Of a stretch of DNA of 30,543 nt, positions 8,395-15,171 are shown one piece after another. Origin of the DNA: Thermoplasmata archaeon (GTDB taxonomy: Archaea; Thermoplasmatota; Thermoplasmata; Thermoplasmatales; Thermoplasmataceae); the NCBI GenBank assembly GCA_021833045.1, contig JAKBGP010000003.1, positions 1 to 30,543 of the forward strand, written 5' to 3'. How positions within the stretch are numbered: the stretch's first letter is position 1; every line of letters begins with the position of its first letter. Both the position numbers and the translations under genes were made by a program. Below the pieces are notes generated by a model. It ran no database searches. It was given only the letters and a program-made list of their open reading frames with translations, and was not told the DNA's origin.

Positions 8395-9034
8395 TAATCT
8401 CTCCATTTTGAAAAATAACTGGAAATGGAACCAGATCTCTTTGAAGGCATAGCTCGACATCTTTCTTTCCACCTATCATGCTAAGTCTTTTTGTACCCTG
8501 TCCCTTCCTGGTCTGTTCTATGTAATAATCAAACTGATCTTTTCCAGTTTCCAGATATGTTTTAACAAACATTCCAAAGTAATAATCCTCATCTGCATAG
8601 CCATCTGGTCTCCCTGAAAGAACAGCCTCGATAACACTGAAATTCTTAAGGAAGGGTAGTGTTGCAAAGACATTGGCATAGGAGCAGATAAAAATCACTT
8701 CAGAATCCTTTATTTTATTCAGAACCTTTGTTCCATTTGTTGATGTAAAAATGATTGTTTTTCCATCCAGATCTGTATTCATAACCTCATAGGGGGAGTT
8801 ACTCATCTGGAAGCCGGGAACCTTGAACCCGTACCTTTCACCGGCAATAATGTAATCAGGATATTCATTTTTCATTTTCTTTGCGACAGATACTGAACTT
8901 ACTGGAATTATCTTACTCGCGCCTTTCTTAAGCATCAGCGGCATGGTCGTTGTTGATCTGTATATATCTATGAGAATTTTTGGGTTTTTAGAAAATTGAT
9001 TTTCCTTCCTCCCGTTTACAATATTTACTTCCAC
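8375..9034 (-). CDS. comB: ComB-family protein (2-phosphosulfolactate phosphatase-like)
   Basis: The family type enzyme hydrolyses 2-phosphosulfolactate in coenzyme M synthesis. Motifs match ComB: ILIDIYRSTTTMPLMLKKGA near the N-terminus, the AGERYG segment, GFQMSNSPYEV, KTIIFTSTNGTKVL and ICSYANVFAT. I place the start at GTG 9034: the longer frame from 9097 would add 21 odd residues, run through the promoter and cross the rpl11 start. From GTG the protein has 219 residues, near family size. A TATA-like ATTTTAATA lies 21-29 bases upstream. No coenzyme M partner genes are nearby, so the natural substrate here is uncertain. Confidence 0.8.
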   Translation of the reverse strand: MEVNIVNGRKENQFSKNPKILIDIYRSTTTMPLMLKKGASKIIPVSSVSVAKKMKNEYPDYIIAGERYGFKVPGFQMSNSPYEVMNTDLDGKTIIFTSTNGTKVLNKIKDSEVIFICSYANVFATLPFLKNFSVIEAVLSGRPDGYADEDYYFGMFVKTYLETGKDQFDYYIEQTRKGQGTKRLSMIGGKKDVELCLQRDLVPFPVIFQNGEIIRKPQE

Positions 9035-9054
9035 ACATGGTAAAAGTAAAAAAG

Positions 9055-9063
9055 TATTAAAAT
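9055..9063. promoter_or_regulatory. Shared TATA-like element between comB and rpl11
   Basis: TATTAAAAT lies midway in the 54-base gap between the divergent starts at 9034 (-) and 9089 (+). Read on plus it is 26-34 bases before the rpl11 ATG with an A/G-rich BRE-like AAAAAG upstream; read on minus it is ATTTTAATA 21-29 bases before the comB GTG. No second TATA-like element fits either gene as well. Confidence 0.5.
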
Positions 9064-9088
9064 GAAACACATATACCCTTTGATTATC

Positions 9089-9562
9089 ATGGCACAAGAA
9101 GTAAGAACAATGGTTGAAGGAGGCAAAGCATCCACAGGACCACCTCTTGGTCCAGCTCTAGGCCCTCTGGGACTTAACCTGGGACAGGTCGTGAAGGAAA
9201 TCAATGAGAAGACCAAAGATTTCGCAGGAATGCAGGTTCCAATAATCTTAACTGTTACAGACGCAGCAAAGAAAACATACGAGATCAAGGTAGGAGTTCC
9301 ACCCACATCTGCTCTGCTGAAGAAGGAACTAGGAATTCAGGTCGCTTCAGGTAAAAGAAAGGAAGTAACAGCAGGTGATGCTACATTGGAACAAATCAAG
9401 AAGGTCGCTCTGGCAAAGAAAGATTCTATGATGGCAAACGATCTTAAGGGAGCAGTGCTCGAGGTTCTGGGAACTGCTTTTTCATCAGGAATAAAAGTGG
9501 ATGGAAAGGATGCAAGAGATGTCCAGAAATTGATTATTAGCGGAGAAATAAAGATAGAATAA
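9089..9562 (+). CDS. rpl11: Large-subunit ribosomal protein L11 (uL11)
   Basis: Binds the GTPase-associated region of 23S rRNA at the base of the stalk. The N-terminal signature GGKASTGPPLGPALGPLGLN is present, as is the C-terminal RNA-binding domain (DLKGAVLEVLGTAFSSGIKVDGKDARDVQ in pieces about residues 115-145). I choose ATG 9089, giving MAQEVRTMVEGG; an in-frame ATG at 9062 would sit in the TATA element and add nine atypical residues. The mRNA is probably leaderless. The 92-base gap to rpl1 contains a separate promoter. Confidence 0.96.
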   Translation: MAQEVRTMVEGGKASTGPPLGPALGPLGLNLGQVVKEINEKTKDFAGMQVPIILTVTDAAKKTYEIKVGVPPTSALLKKELGIQVASGKRKEVTAGDATLEQIKKVALAKKDSMMANDLKGAVLEVLGTAFSSGIKVDGKDARDVQKLIISGEIKIE

Positions 9563-9568
9563 GGGAAA

Positions 9569-9577
9569 ATATTTAAT
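9569..9577 (+). promoter_or_regulatory. TATA-like element for rpl1-rpl10-rpl12
   Basis: ATATTTAAT lies 7 bases after the rpl11 stop codon, preceded by purine-rich AAGGGAAA. It predicts transcription start near 9595-9602 and hence a leader of about 55-60 bases before the rpl1 ATG, unlike the leaderless genes elsewhere in the window. Confidence 0.5.
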
Positions 9578-9628
9578 TCCACATTTCAATAGGGGATAAA
9601 GAAGCTATAGTAGAACAATCCCGTTTTA

Positions 9629-9645
9629 CTGCGGCAAAGCCTCAG
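9629..9645 (+). promoter_or_regulatory. Leader hairpin next to the rpl1 ribosome site
   Basis: CTG-c-GGC-AAA-GCC-t-CAG can fold into a stem with one C/T mismatch and an AAA loop. Its last base is the first G of the GGAGGG ribosome binding site (9645-9650), so folding could affect access. A possible second stem, GGGAT 9593-9597 with ATCCC 9618-9622, lies upstream. This is a candidate site for autogenous control by L1, as known for the L1 operon of Methanococcus; I do not recognise the exact L1 motif. Confidence 0.4.
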
Positions 9646-9654
9646 GAGGGAAAT

Positions 9655-10296
9655 ATGTCAATAGAAGAAAAAGTGAAACAAGCATTAAAAGAGTCAAAGG
9701 AGAGGAAATTTACAGAATCTCTTGATCTTTCAGTTAACCTGAAAGGGGTTGATTTAAGCAATCCTAAAAACAGAATTAACGATGAGATCTCACTTCCCAA
9801 GGGAAGGGGAAAGGAGATCAAGGTTGCCTTATTTGGAAGTGAAGAGATGAGGGGAAAAGTGAAGGATACAGCCGATTACGTTTTTGGCGCAGAGGATCTA
9901 TCCAAATTCGCCGAAGACAAGAAAGGGTTCAAGAAAATAGTAAACCAGGCGGATTTCTTCCTTGCGGAAGCTAATCTTATGACTACAATTGGACGATCAC
10001 TTGGTCAGGTTCTTGGTCCAAGAGGTAAAATCCCAAGAGCTGTGCCCCCAAGTCAGGATCCTTCCAGTCTCATAGTCTCACTCAAAAAAACAGTGAGAGT
10101 AAGGAGCAGGGATAAGAGAACATTCCACGTACCCGTTGGAATGAAGACAATGCCAGAGAAGGATATAGCTGATAATGTGAGAGAAGTCATAAAACGAATC
10201 ACAGCCCATCTTGAAAAAGGTTATGGGAACATCGACAGCATATATATAAAAACAACAATGGGTAAGGCTGTTAAGATAGATGAAGGTGATTTGTGA
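9655..10296 (+). CDS. rpl1: Large-subunit ribosomal protein L1 (uL1)
   Basis: Forms the L1 stalk at the tRNA exit side and acts as translational repressor of its own operon in several archaea and bacteria. The 213 residues show the archaeal L1 features: LPKGRGKEIKVALFGS, the middle domain with DFFLAEANLM and GRSLGQVLGPRGKIPRAVPP, and the C-terminal KTTMGKAVKID. The strong GGAGGG ribosome site 4 bases before the ATG fixes the start. The stop codon TGA shares its last base with the rpl10 ATG. Confidence 0.97.
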   Translation: MSIEEKVKQALKESKERKFTESLDLSVNLKGVDLSNPKNRINDEISLPKGRGKEIKVALFGSEEMRGKVKDTADYVFGAEDLSKFAEDKKGFKKIVNQADFFLAEANLMTTIGRSLGQVLGPRGKIPRAVPPSQDPSSLIVSLKKTVRVRSRDKRTFHVPVGMKTMPEKDIADNVREVIKRITAHLEKGYGNIDSIYIKTTMGKAVKIDEGDL

Positions 10297-11222
10297 TGAC
10301 AGTTACACCTCAATGGAAAGTTGATTTGGTTGATCATATTGCATCCACAATCTCGGAAAGTCCAGTGACTGCATTTGTAAGTATCAAAGGTATAAGAAAT
10401 AAACAGTTGCAGGGGATTAGAAGAGCACTGAAGGGAGAGGCAACCATAAGAGTGGTAAGAGGAACACTTCTGGAAAAAGCCCTGGAAAAGGCAGGAAAGA
10501 AAAATATAGAAAAACTAAAGGAATTTGTGGGCGGTCAGATAGCACTTGTAACAACATTAGATTCACCTGCAAAGTTATACTCAAAACTGGAAAAGAACCG
10601 GCAAAAATCAGCTGCAAGGGGCGGAGAAATTGCAGAAGAGGATATAGTTGTGCCAGCTAAGGATACAAATTTCCCACCTGGCCCAATGATCAGTGAGTTT
10701 CAGAAAGTTGGGTTGCAGGCAGCTATCGAAAAGGGAAAGATAGTAATAAAGAAGGAAATGCTATTTGTCAAGAAAGGGGACAAAATATCAAAAGAAAAGG
10801 CAAAGATCCTTGAAAAACTTGAAATTCTGCCCCTGGATGTAGGTCTCGATGTAGTCTCTGCATATGAAGATGGCATCATATTTGACAGAGAAGCCATGTC
10901 TCTGACACCAGAAAAGGTAATGGCTGATATTGCATCTGCATTCTCGCAGGGTAAGGTACTTGCAACTGACATAACATTCATTGTGAAGGAAATAATGCCA
11001 GAATTAATAGTGAAGGCAAGAATTCAGGCAGAGTCACTCGCAATGGAAGCCAATTTCGTAGACGAGAACAACATGGCATCTTTCATTCTGAAGGCTGTAT
11101 CGCAGGCTTCAGCATTACAGAATGAACTCGAGGGAGAACCCGAGGAAACAAAGGAAGCGACAAAGGAAGAAAAGCCCAAGGAAGAGGATGGGGCTGCAGG
11201 GTTTGGAGCCCTGTTCGGATAA
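10296..11222 (+). CDS. rpl10: Acidic stalk protein L10 / P0 (uL10)
   Basis: Anchors the L12 dimers to the ribosome. 308 residues: an N-terminal rRNA-binding domain ([20 protein letters not shown]), the archaeal/eukaryotic insertion domain in the middle (about 110-185, with [17 protein letters not shown]), helical L12-binding spines, and a charged Glu/Lys tail ending GFGALFG. I use ATG 10296 rather than GTG 10293: GAAGGTGAT gives the ribosome site and the TGATG overlap with rpl1 couples translation. The LFG tail matches that of L12, as expected for factor recruitment. Confidence 0.96.
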   Translation: MTVTPQWKVDLVDHIASTISESPVTAFVSIKGIRNKQLQGIRRALKGEATIRVVRGTLLEKALEKAGKKNIEKLKEFVGGQIALVTTLDSPAKLYSKLEKNRQKSAARGGEIAEEDIVVPAKDTNFPPGPMISEFQKVGLQAAIEKGKIVIKKEMLFVKKGDKISKEKAKILEKLEILPLDVGLDVVSAYEDGIIFDREAMSLTPEKVMADIASAFSQGKVLATDITFIVKEIMPELIVKARIQAESLAMEANFVDENNMASFILKAVSQASALQNELEGEPEETKEATKEEKPKEEDGAAGFGALFG

Positions 11223-11236
11223 AGGAGGTAAAAAGA

Positions 11237-11542
11237 ATGGAATATATATACGGAGCCCTGTTGCTTCATGCAGCAGGAAAAGAAGTAGATGAGGAAAAAC
11301 TGAAAAAGGTGCTTGAGGACGCTGGTGTAACACCAGATGAGGCAAGACTGAAATCTTTAGTATCAAGTCTTAAGGACGTGAATATTGAGGATGTAATAAA
11401 GCACGCAGCAGCTGCACCTGTAGCCGCTGCTCCATCACAGGCACCTGCAAAGAAAGAGGAAAAGAAGGAAGAGAAGAAAGAGGAAAAGCCTGAAGCAAAC
11501 GAAGAAGATGCAATGGCTGGCCTGAGTTCATTATTCGGATGA
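11237..11542 (+). CDS. rpl12: Stalk protein L12 / P1 (archaeal P1-type)
   Basis: 101 residues with the P1/P2 layout: an N-terminal helical dimerisation domain ([22 protein letters not shown], read here as two pieces, to about residue 60), an Ala/Pro hinge ([11 protein letters not shown]), a Lys/Glu-rich stretch, and the C-terminal GLSSLFG that binds translation factors. A perfect GGAGGT ribosome site lies 7 bases upstream. It closes the L1-L10-L12 set; the next small gene begins 4 bases after the stop codon. Confidence 0.97.
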   Translation: MEYIYGALLLHAAGKEVDEEKLKKVLEDAGVTPDEARLKSLVSSLKDVNIEDVIKHAAAAPVAAAPSQAPAKKEEKKEEKKEEKPEANEEDAMAGLSSLFG

Positions 11543-11546
11543 ACAG

Positions 11547-11741
11547 ATGAACTGGAAAGAGTTTATTTCAGGAATTATTCTTTATTTTCTTCCCATAGCA
11601 ATTTTCGTAGTGTCTATATTTATAATACCTAATGCACTGTGGGTTGCAATATCGATAATCTGGATATTCACTTCACTTTTCTATAAACTTCTAACCCTTC
11701 CAGATTCTCAGGAACGAAGGGAAAGGAACAACTCTTTTTAA
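11547..11741 (+). CDS. Small two-helix membrane protein of unknown function
   Basis: 64 residues with two hydrophobic segments (about 9-28 and 31-47) and a charged C-terminal tail (SQERRERNNSF). No family is recognised. It begins 4 bases after the rpl12 stop codon, so it is probably co-transcribed with the stalk operon, although the ribosome site is weak. A T-rich run (CTCTTTTTAATTATTTTAT, 11732-11750) around its end could terminate transcription. The short length leaves some doubt that it is translated, but the coherent hydrophobic pattern and charged tail argue for a real gene. Confidence 0.55.
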   Translation: MNWKEFISGIILYFLPIAIFVVSIFIIPNALWVAISIIWIFTSLFYKLLTLPDSQERRERNNSF

Positions 11742-12005
11742 TTATTTTATCAATAGGAAAAAATCCGAGAACATTTGTATAACACTTTTAGATGTACATA
11801 TAGAAATACAAACTACTGTTTTGTTCATCATACATAAACAGGTATTCTCAATAAATCGTCTCATCTGTAAATTTAAAAAATTTTGATATGAACTTATTTC
11901 CAGACTTTATCAAATATAAAACCAGACTTAAGCCTTAACTAATTTATGTTTATTTAATTTAGATTGAGTCGGCAATAAAAAGTAAATGATTTTTTTAAAA
12001 ATTGG

Positions 12006-12527
12006 TTAATACGTCATATCTGGATTAGGAGGTAGTTGTTTCTTCTTTAACACTAATCCAACTATTAGTACTATAAATCCAACGAACCCTAAAACACCAC
12101 CGAGTAAAACAGGAAGAAGTGATACAAGTAGTGAATCAATGGATTTTTTAATCATTGTAACCTTCGCCTGATAAGTTCCAAATGTAACAATAACATATGT
12201 TCCGGGAGTTATACTGGTATATTCAATTGTTGTTACACCAGACGTAGTGGTGGTAGAACCATTAACCTCATATTTGTCAACATTGCTTGAAGTGACTACA
12301 CTCGCATCACTGCTGGGAATTAGAGCCGTTTTGCTGTTATTTGAAGTAAGCACAAGCAACTGACCAGATGAAACATTAATGCTGGAACTCTCCCACTTGG
12401 AAGTTCCTTTTTCGGTAAACGTTGGAGAAGTGGCAATTCCTGAAATTCCAAGGTCTCCTCCTGCATAGAAAAGAGCCACTCCTACGATAAGTAGAATGAG
12501 CCCAATAATAACTATATTTTTACGCAT
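12006..12527 (-). CDS. Predicted membrane-anchored extracytoplasmic protein
   Basis: 173 residues from ATG 12527. An N-terminal hydrophobic segment (about 4-24, after MRKN) could be an uncleaved signal anchor. Residues ~28-125 are rich in Ser/Thr/Val and read as beta strands (SSINVSSGQLLVLTSN, TTIEYTSITPGTYVIVTFG), consistent with an outside-facing beta domain. A second membrane segment (about 135-162) and a KKKQ tail follow, so both ends should be cytoplasmic. I do not recognise a family. A longer frame to 12638 is open, but its first 37 residues precede the signal anchor, and TTTTAATTAA at about 12551-12560 fits the promoter of the shorter form. Confidence 0.65.
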   Translation of the reverse strand: MRKNIVIIGLILLIVGVALFYAGGDLGISGIATSPTFTEKGTSKWESSSINVSSGQLLVLTSNNSKTALIPSSDASVVTSSNVDKYEVNGSTTTTSGVTTIEYTSITPGTYVIVTFGTYQAKVTMIKKSIDSLLVSLLPVLLGGVLGFVGFIVLIVGLVLKKKQLPPNPDMTY

Positions 12528-12870
12528 TGAAATCCTACATACCATAGAAAAAGAGTTAATTAAAATTTCCGAACATTGATGTATAATTTTCATTCTCTTA
12601 GATAAATAATTGAACTTTAATCCACATATATGAAACAATTCTAACTCAAATAGATAGATCTATACCCATTCACTTGTGCATTAATTGGATTATTTTAGTA
12701 TGTTGGATCTTATACCATTACAAAATCTTAGATATAAACTTAAAACAAGGAGAAGAGTAATTCATGAATAGAAGTGTAATTGGATAGAGAATATAACTGA
12801 CAGTTTAATCATTTAGTAGGGTGTAACTCACAGAAAGAGAAGATAATATTCATGATAACACTACATAATA
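12528..12870. other. Intergenic region between the membrane-anchored protein and pcp
   Basis: An AT-rich divergent gap of 343 bases. The left edge holds a TATA-like stretch for the minus-strand gene, and the right edge ATAATATT (12843-12850) lies 21-28 bases before the pcp GTG. In between I see no tRNA-like fold, open frame of useful size or repeat; a good ribosome site (AAGGAG, 12747-12752) leads only to a 7-codon frame at 12764. Confidence 0.6.
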
Positions 12871-13488
12871 GTGAATAATAAAGTTTTGATAACAGGGTTT
12901 GAGCCATTTCTTGAATTCACAGATAATCCGTCTAAAATATTAGCGGAGTATTTTGATGGAAGAATCGAAGACAATATTGAATATCACGGAAAGGTATTGC
13001 CCGTAGATTATTCTTTAATAGAATCTAGACTCGTTGAGGCAATTGATAAGATCAATCCCGTTCTGATAATTGGCACCGGATTGGCAGCTGGTAGATCTAA
13101 AATGTCAATTGAAAAAATAGGAATGAATTATAAACATTCTACAAATCCTGACAACAGCGGAAAAACAGTAAATGGTGAAAAGATAGATCAAAGCTTTCCC
13201 GATGGTATGTTCTCCATGCTGCATGTGGAATCTCTGGTTGACGAACTGAACTTTATGGGAATCCCGGCAGAAATGAGTTTTTCAGCAGGAGCTTATCTGT
13301 GTAACAATGCACTGTTCATAATACTTAGAGAATGCAGAAAGAGAAACATAAAAGGCGGTTTCATTCATCTTCCAGTAAACACAGAGTATGCAGCTAAATT
13401 CATGAGAAAAAATTACCCCAGTCTGCCTGTGAATTTAATGATTGAAGGGTTAAGGCATGCTGTACAAAGTGAAATTCTTAAAATATAA
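12871..13488 (+). CDS. pcp: Pyroglutamyl-peptidase I (pyrrolidone-carboxylate peptidase)
   Basis: Cytosolic cysteine peptidase that removes N-terminal pyroglutamate from peptides (family C15). The catalytic triad is visible: Glu81 in GLAAGRSKMSIEKI, Cys144 in SAGAYLCNN and His166 in GGFIHLP. The N-terminal VLITGFEPF strand-loop is also typical. 205 residues is normal. The start codon is GTG at 12871, since the only nearby upstream ATG (12852) is out of frame; the TATA spacing suggests a leaderless mRNA. It is monocistronic. The role fits a peptide-scavenging lifestyle. Confidence 0.93.
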   Translation: MNNKVLITGFEPFLEFTDNPSKILAEYFDGRIEDNIEYHGKVLPVDYSLIESRLVEAIDKINPVLIIGTGLAAGRSKMSIEKIGMNYKHSTNPDNSGKTVNGEKIDQSFPDGMFSMLHVESLVDELNFMGIPAEMSFSAGAYLCNNALFIILRECRKRNIKGGFIHLPVNTEYAAKFMRKNYPSLPVNLMIEGLRHAVQSEILKI

Positions 13489-13644
13489 ACCTAAGTGGAT
13501 ATAAGGTATCAGATAAAATTTATCAATTATTCTTAAATCAAAAATTGTATTTCAGGCGTAAATTTTGAACATTTCATTATTGTGGCAGAATAAGGTGATA
13601 TAATAGTAGAGTTAATTTAATTTCCTCAATTGTATGTGGGTATT

Positions 13645-14541
13645 ATGAAGATAGTGGAGTGTGTTCCAAATTTTAGTGAAGGCAGAGATAGAGAAAAAGT
13701 AGAAGCAATCACAAGGGAAATTGCCTCCGTTGGAAATGTTAAAATTCTTGATATGGAAATGGATGCAAGTCATAACAGAAGCGTTGTTACATTTACCTGC
13801 GAACCTCAGTATGCAGTGGAAGCTGCTTTCAGGGGAATCAGAAAAGCATCTGAATTAATAGATATGGACAGTCATCAGGGAGAGCATCCCCGTTTTGGGT
13901 CGGCTGATGTTATTCCATTCATCCCTGTGTCGGAGGTTTCACTCAAGGAATGTGTAGACCTTGCAAATCAGTTAGGAAAGAGAGTTGGAGAAGAGTTGAA
14001 AATCCCGGTATTCCTGTACTCGGATGCTGCTTTAGCGGAAAATAGAAAGAATCTTGAGAATATAAGGCACAAGAATTTTCAGTATGAGCAATTGAAGACA
14101 GAGATTGGAAAGGGAGATTATATACCGGATTTCGGTCCTCTTGAATTAAGCAAGGCTGGAGCATCTATTATTGGAGCAAGAGATTTTCTGGTAGCATACA
14201 ATGTTAATTTAAGATCTCAGGACATGGAAATTGGAAAGAAAATAGCAAAGGCTCTGAGGGCTAAAGATGGCGGACTTAGTTTCGTAAAGGCTCTGGCATT
14301 TTATCTTGAAGACAAGAAATGTGTCCAGATATCTATGAACCTAACAAATTACAAGAAAACTCCCGTATACAGAGCATATGAAATGGTGAGACTTGAAGCA
14401 TCAAGGTATGGTATAGAGATAATGGAGTCAGAAGTTATCGGTCTAATCCCTCTGGATGCAATTATAGAATCCTCAAGATTCTACATGAGAATGAATAGCT
14501 TCAAGTCAAATCAGATATTTGAAAAGAAGGTGTGGGAATGA
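13645..14541 (+). CDS. ftcD: Glutamate formiminotransferase (FTCD N-terminal type)
   Basis: Transfers a formimino group between formiminoglutamate and a tetrahydropterin carrier. Family features: the start MKIVECVPNFSEGRD, MEMDASHNRSVVTF, and the catalytic-His segment MDSHQGEHPRFGSADVIPF, followed by the second subdomain (about 180-298, MNLTNYKKTPVYRAYE). From ATG 13645 it has 298 residues; a TTG-started frame from 13630 would only add five residues. TAATTTAAT near 13614-13622 is the likely TATA. It is a separate gene from the cyclodeaminase, which follows with an ATGA overlap. Confidence 0.93.
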   Translation: MKIVECVPNFSEGRDREKVEAITREIASVGNVKILDMEMDASHNRSVVTFTCEPQYAVEAAFRGIRKASELIDMDSHQGEHPRFGSADVIPFIPVSEVSLKECVDLANQLGKRVGEELKIPVFLYSDAALAENRKNLENIRHKNFQYEQLKTEIGKGDYIPDFGPLELSKAGASIIGARDFLVAYNVNLRSQDMEIGKKIAKALRAKDGGLSFVKALAFYLEDKKCVQISMNLTNYKKTPVYRAYEMVRLEASRYGIEIMESEVIGLIPLDAIIESSRFYMRMNSFKSNQIFEKKVWE

Positions 14542-15170
14542 TTGATCTAAATAATTTTATGAGAGAACTTGAATCCTCATCCCCTGCACCAGGTGGTGGA
14601 TCTGCAGCTGCACTTGTAGGAGCAGTATCTGCCTCTCTCGGTTTGATGGTTTCTCGTTTAACTGAAGGGAAGAAAGGTTACGAAGACCAGCAGGAAGAAA
14701 TTCGCCGAATAACAAATGAAATGATTGAAGTAAAAGAGCTACTAATGGCAGGAATAGAGGAGGATACGGCATCATTTAATGGGATTGGTGCAGCAAGGAA
14801 ACTCCCTAAATCTAACGATGAGGAAAAAAGGATCAGAAAGGAAGCAATGGACAGGGCAATGAGAGATGCAATTAGGAGCCCATGGAAGATAGCAATGAAC
14901 TGCCAGAGAGCAATGAGGCTTAACAGCAGGTTACTGAAAATAGGAAACAGGAACGCATCATCAGACGCCGCAGCAGGTCTCATCATGGCCAAAGCCGCCG
15001 CTGACTCTGCACTGCTAAATGTTAGAATAAATCTGAAATACATGAATAATAACTCCTACAGTGAAGAACAGCTACTCAAAATCAAGTTATTCTCTGAAGA
15101 CTGTGAAACCATTCTCAGGGATTCTCTAAGCCTATTCAACAGGTTGATGGATCCTGAAGGTGAGGCGTAG
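14538..15170 (+). CDS. Formimino-tetrahydropterin cyclodeaminase (FTCD C-terminal type)
   Basis: Releases ammonia from the formimino carrier to give the methenyl form. 210 residues, all-helical, with the signature ESSSPAPGGGSAAALVGA near the N-terminus and the SDAAAGLIMAKAAADSAL helix late in the chain. ATG 14538 overlaps the formiminotransferase stop codon (ATGA) with AGAAGGTG as ribosome site; the GTG two codons earlier is less likely. In animals the two enzymes are fused; here they are split but translationally coupled. The ammonia-lyase gene starts 1 base after its stop codon. Confidence 0.92.
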   Translation: MIDLNNFMRELESSSPAPGGGSAAALVGAVSASLGLMVSRLTEGKKGYEDQQEEIRRITNEMIEVKELLMAGIEEDTASFNGIGAARKLPKSNDEEKRIRKEAMDRAMRDAIRSPWKIAMNCQRAMRLNSRLLKIGNRNASSDAAAGLIMAKAAADSALLNVRINLKYMNNNSYSEEQLLKIKLFSEDCETILRDSLSLFNRLMDPEGEA

Positions 15171-15171
15171 T

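Noticed and set aside
9062..9088. Upstream in-frame ATG for rpl11
   Set aside because: It overlaps the TATA-like element and adds nine residues before the normal L11 start.
9035..9097. Upstream ATG extension of comB
   Set aside because: It would cross the promoter and the rpl11 start, and the added residues do not resemble the family N-terminus.
11868..11884. AAATTTAAAAAATTTT near-palindrome in the AT-rich gap
   Set aside because: Pure A/T sequence in a very AT-rich region; no gene start is placed to use it.
12764..12787. Seven-codon frame after a good ribosome site (AAGGAG)
   Set aside because: Too short to support as a gene, with no promoter or neighbour that would explain a leader peptide.
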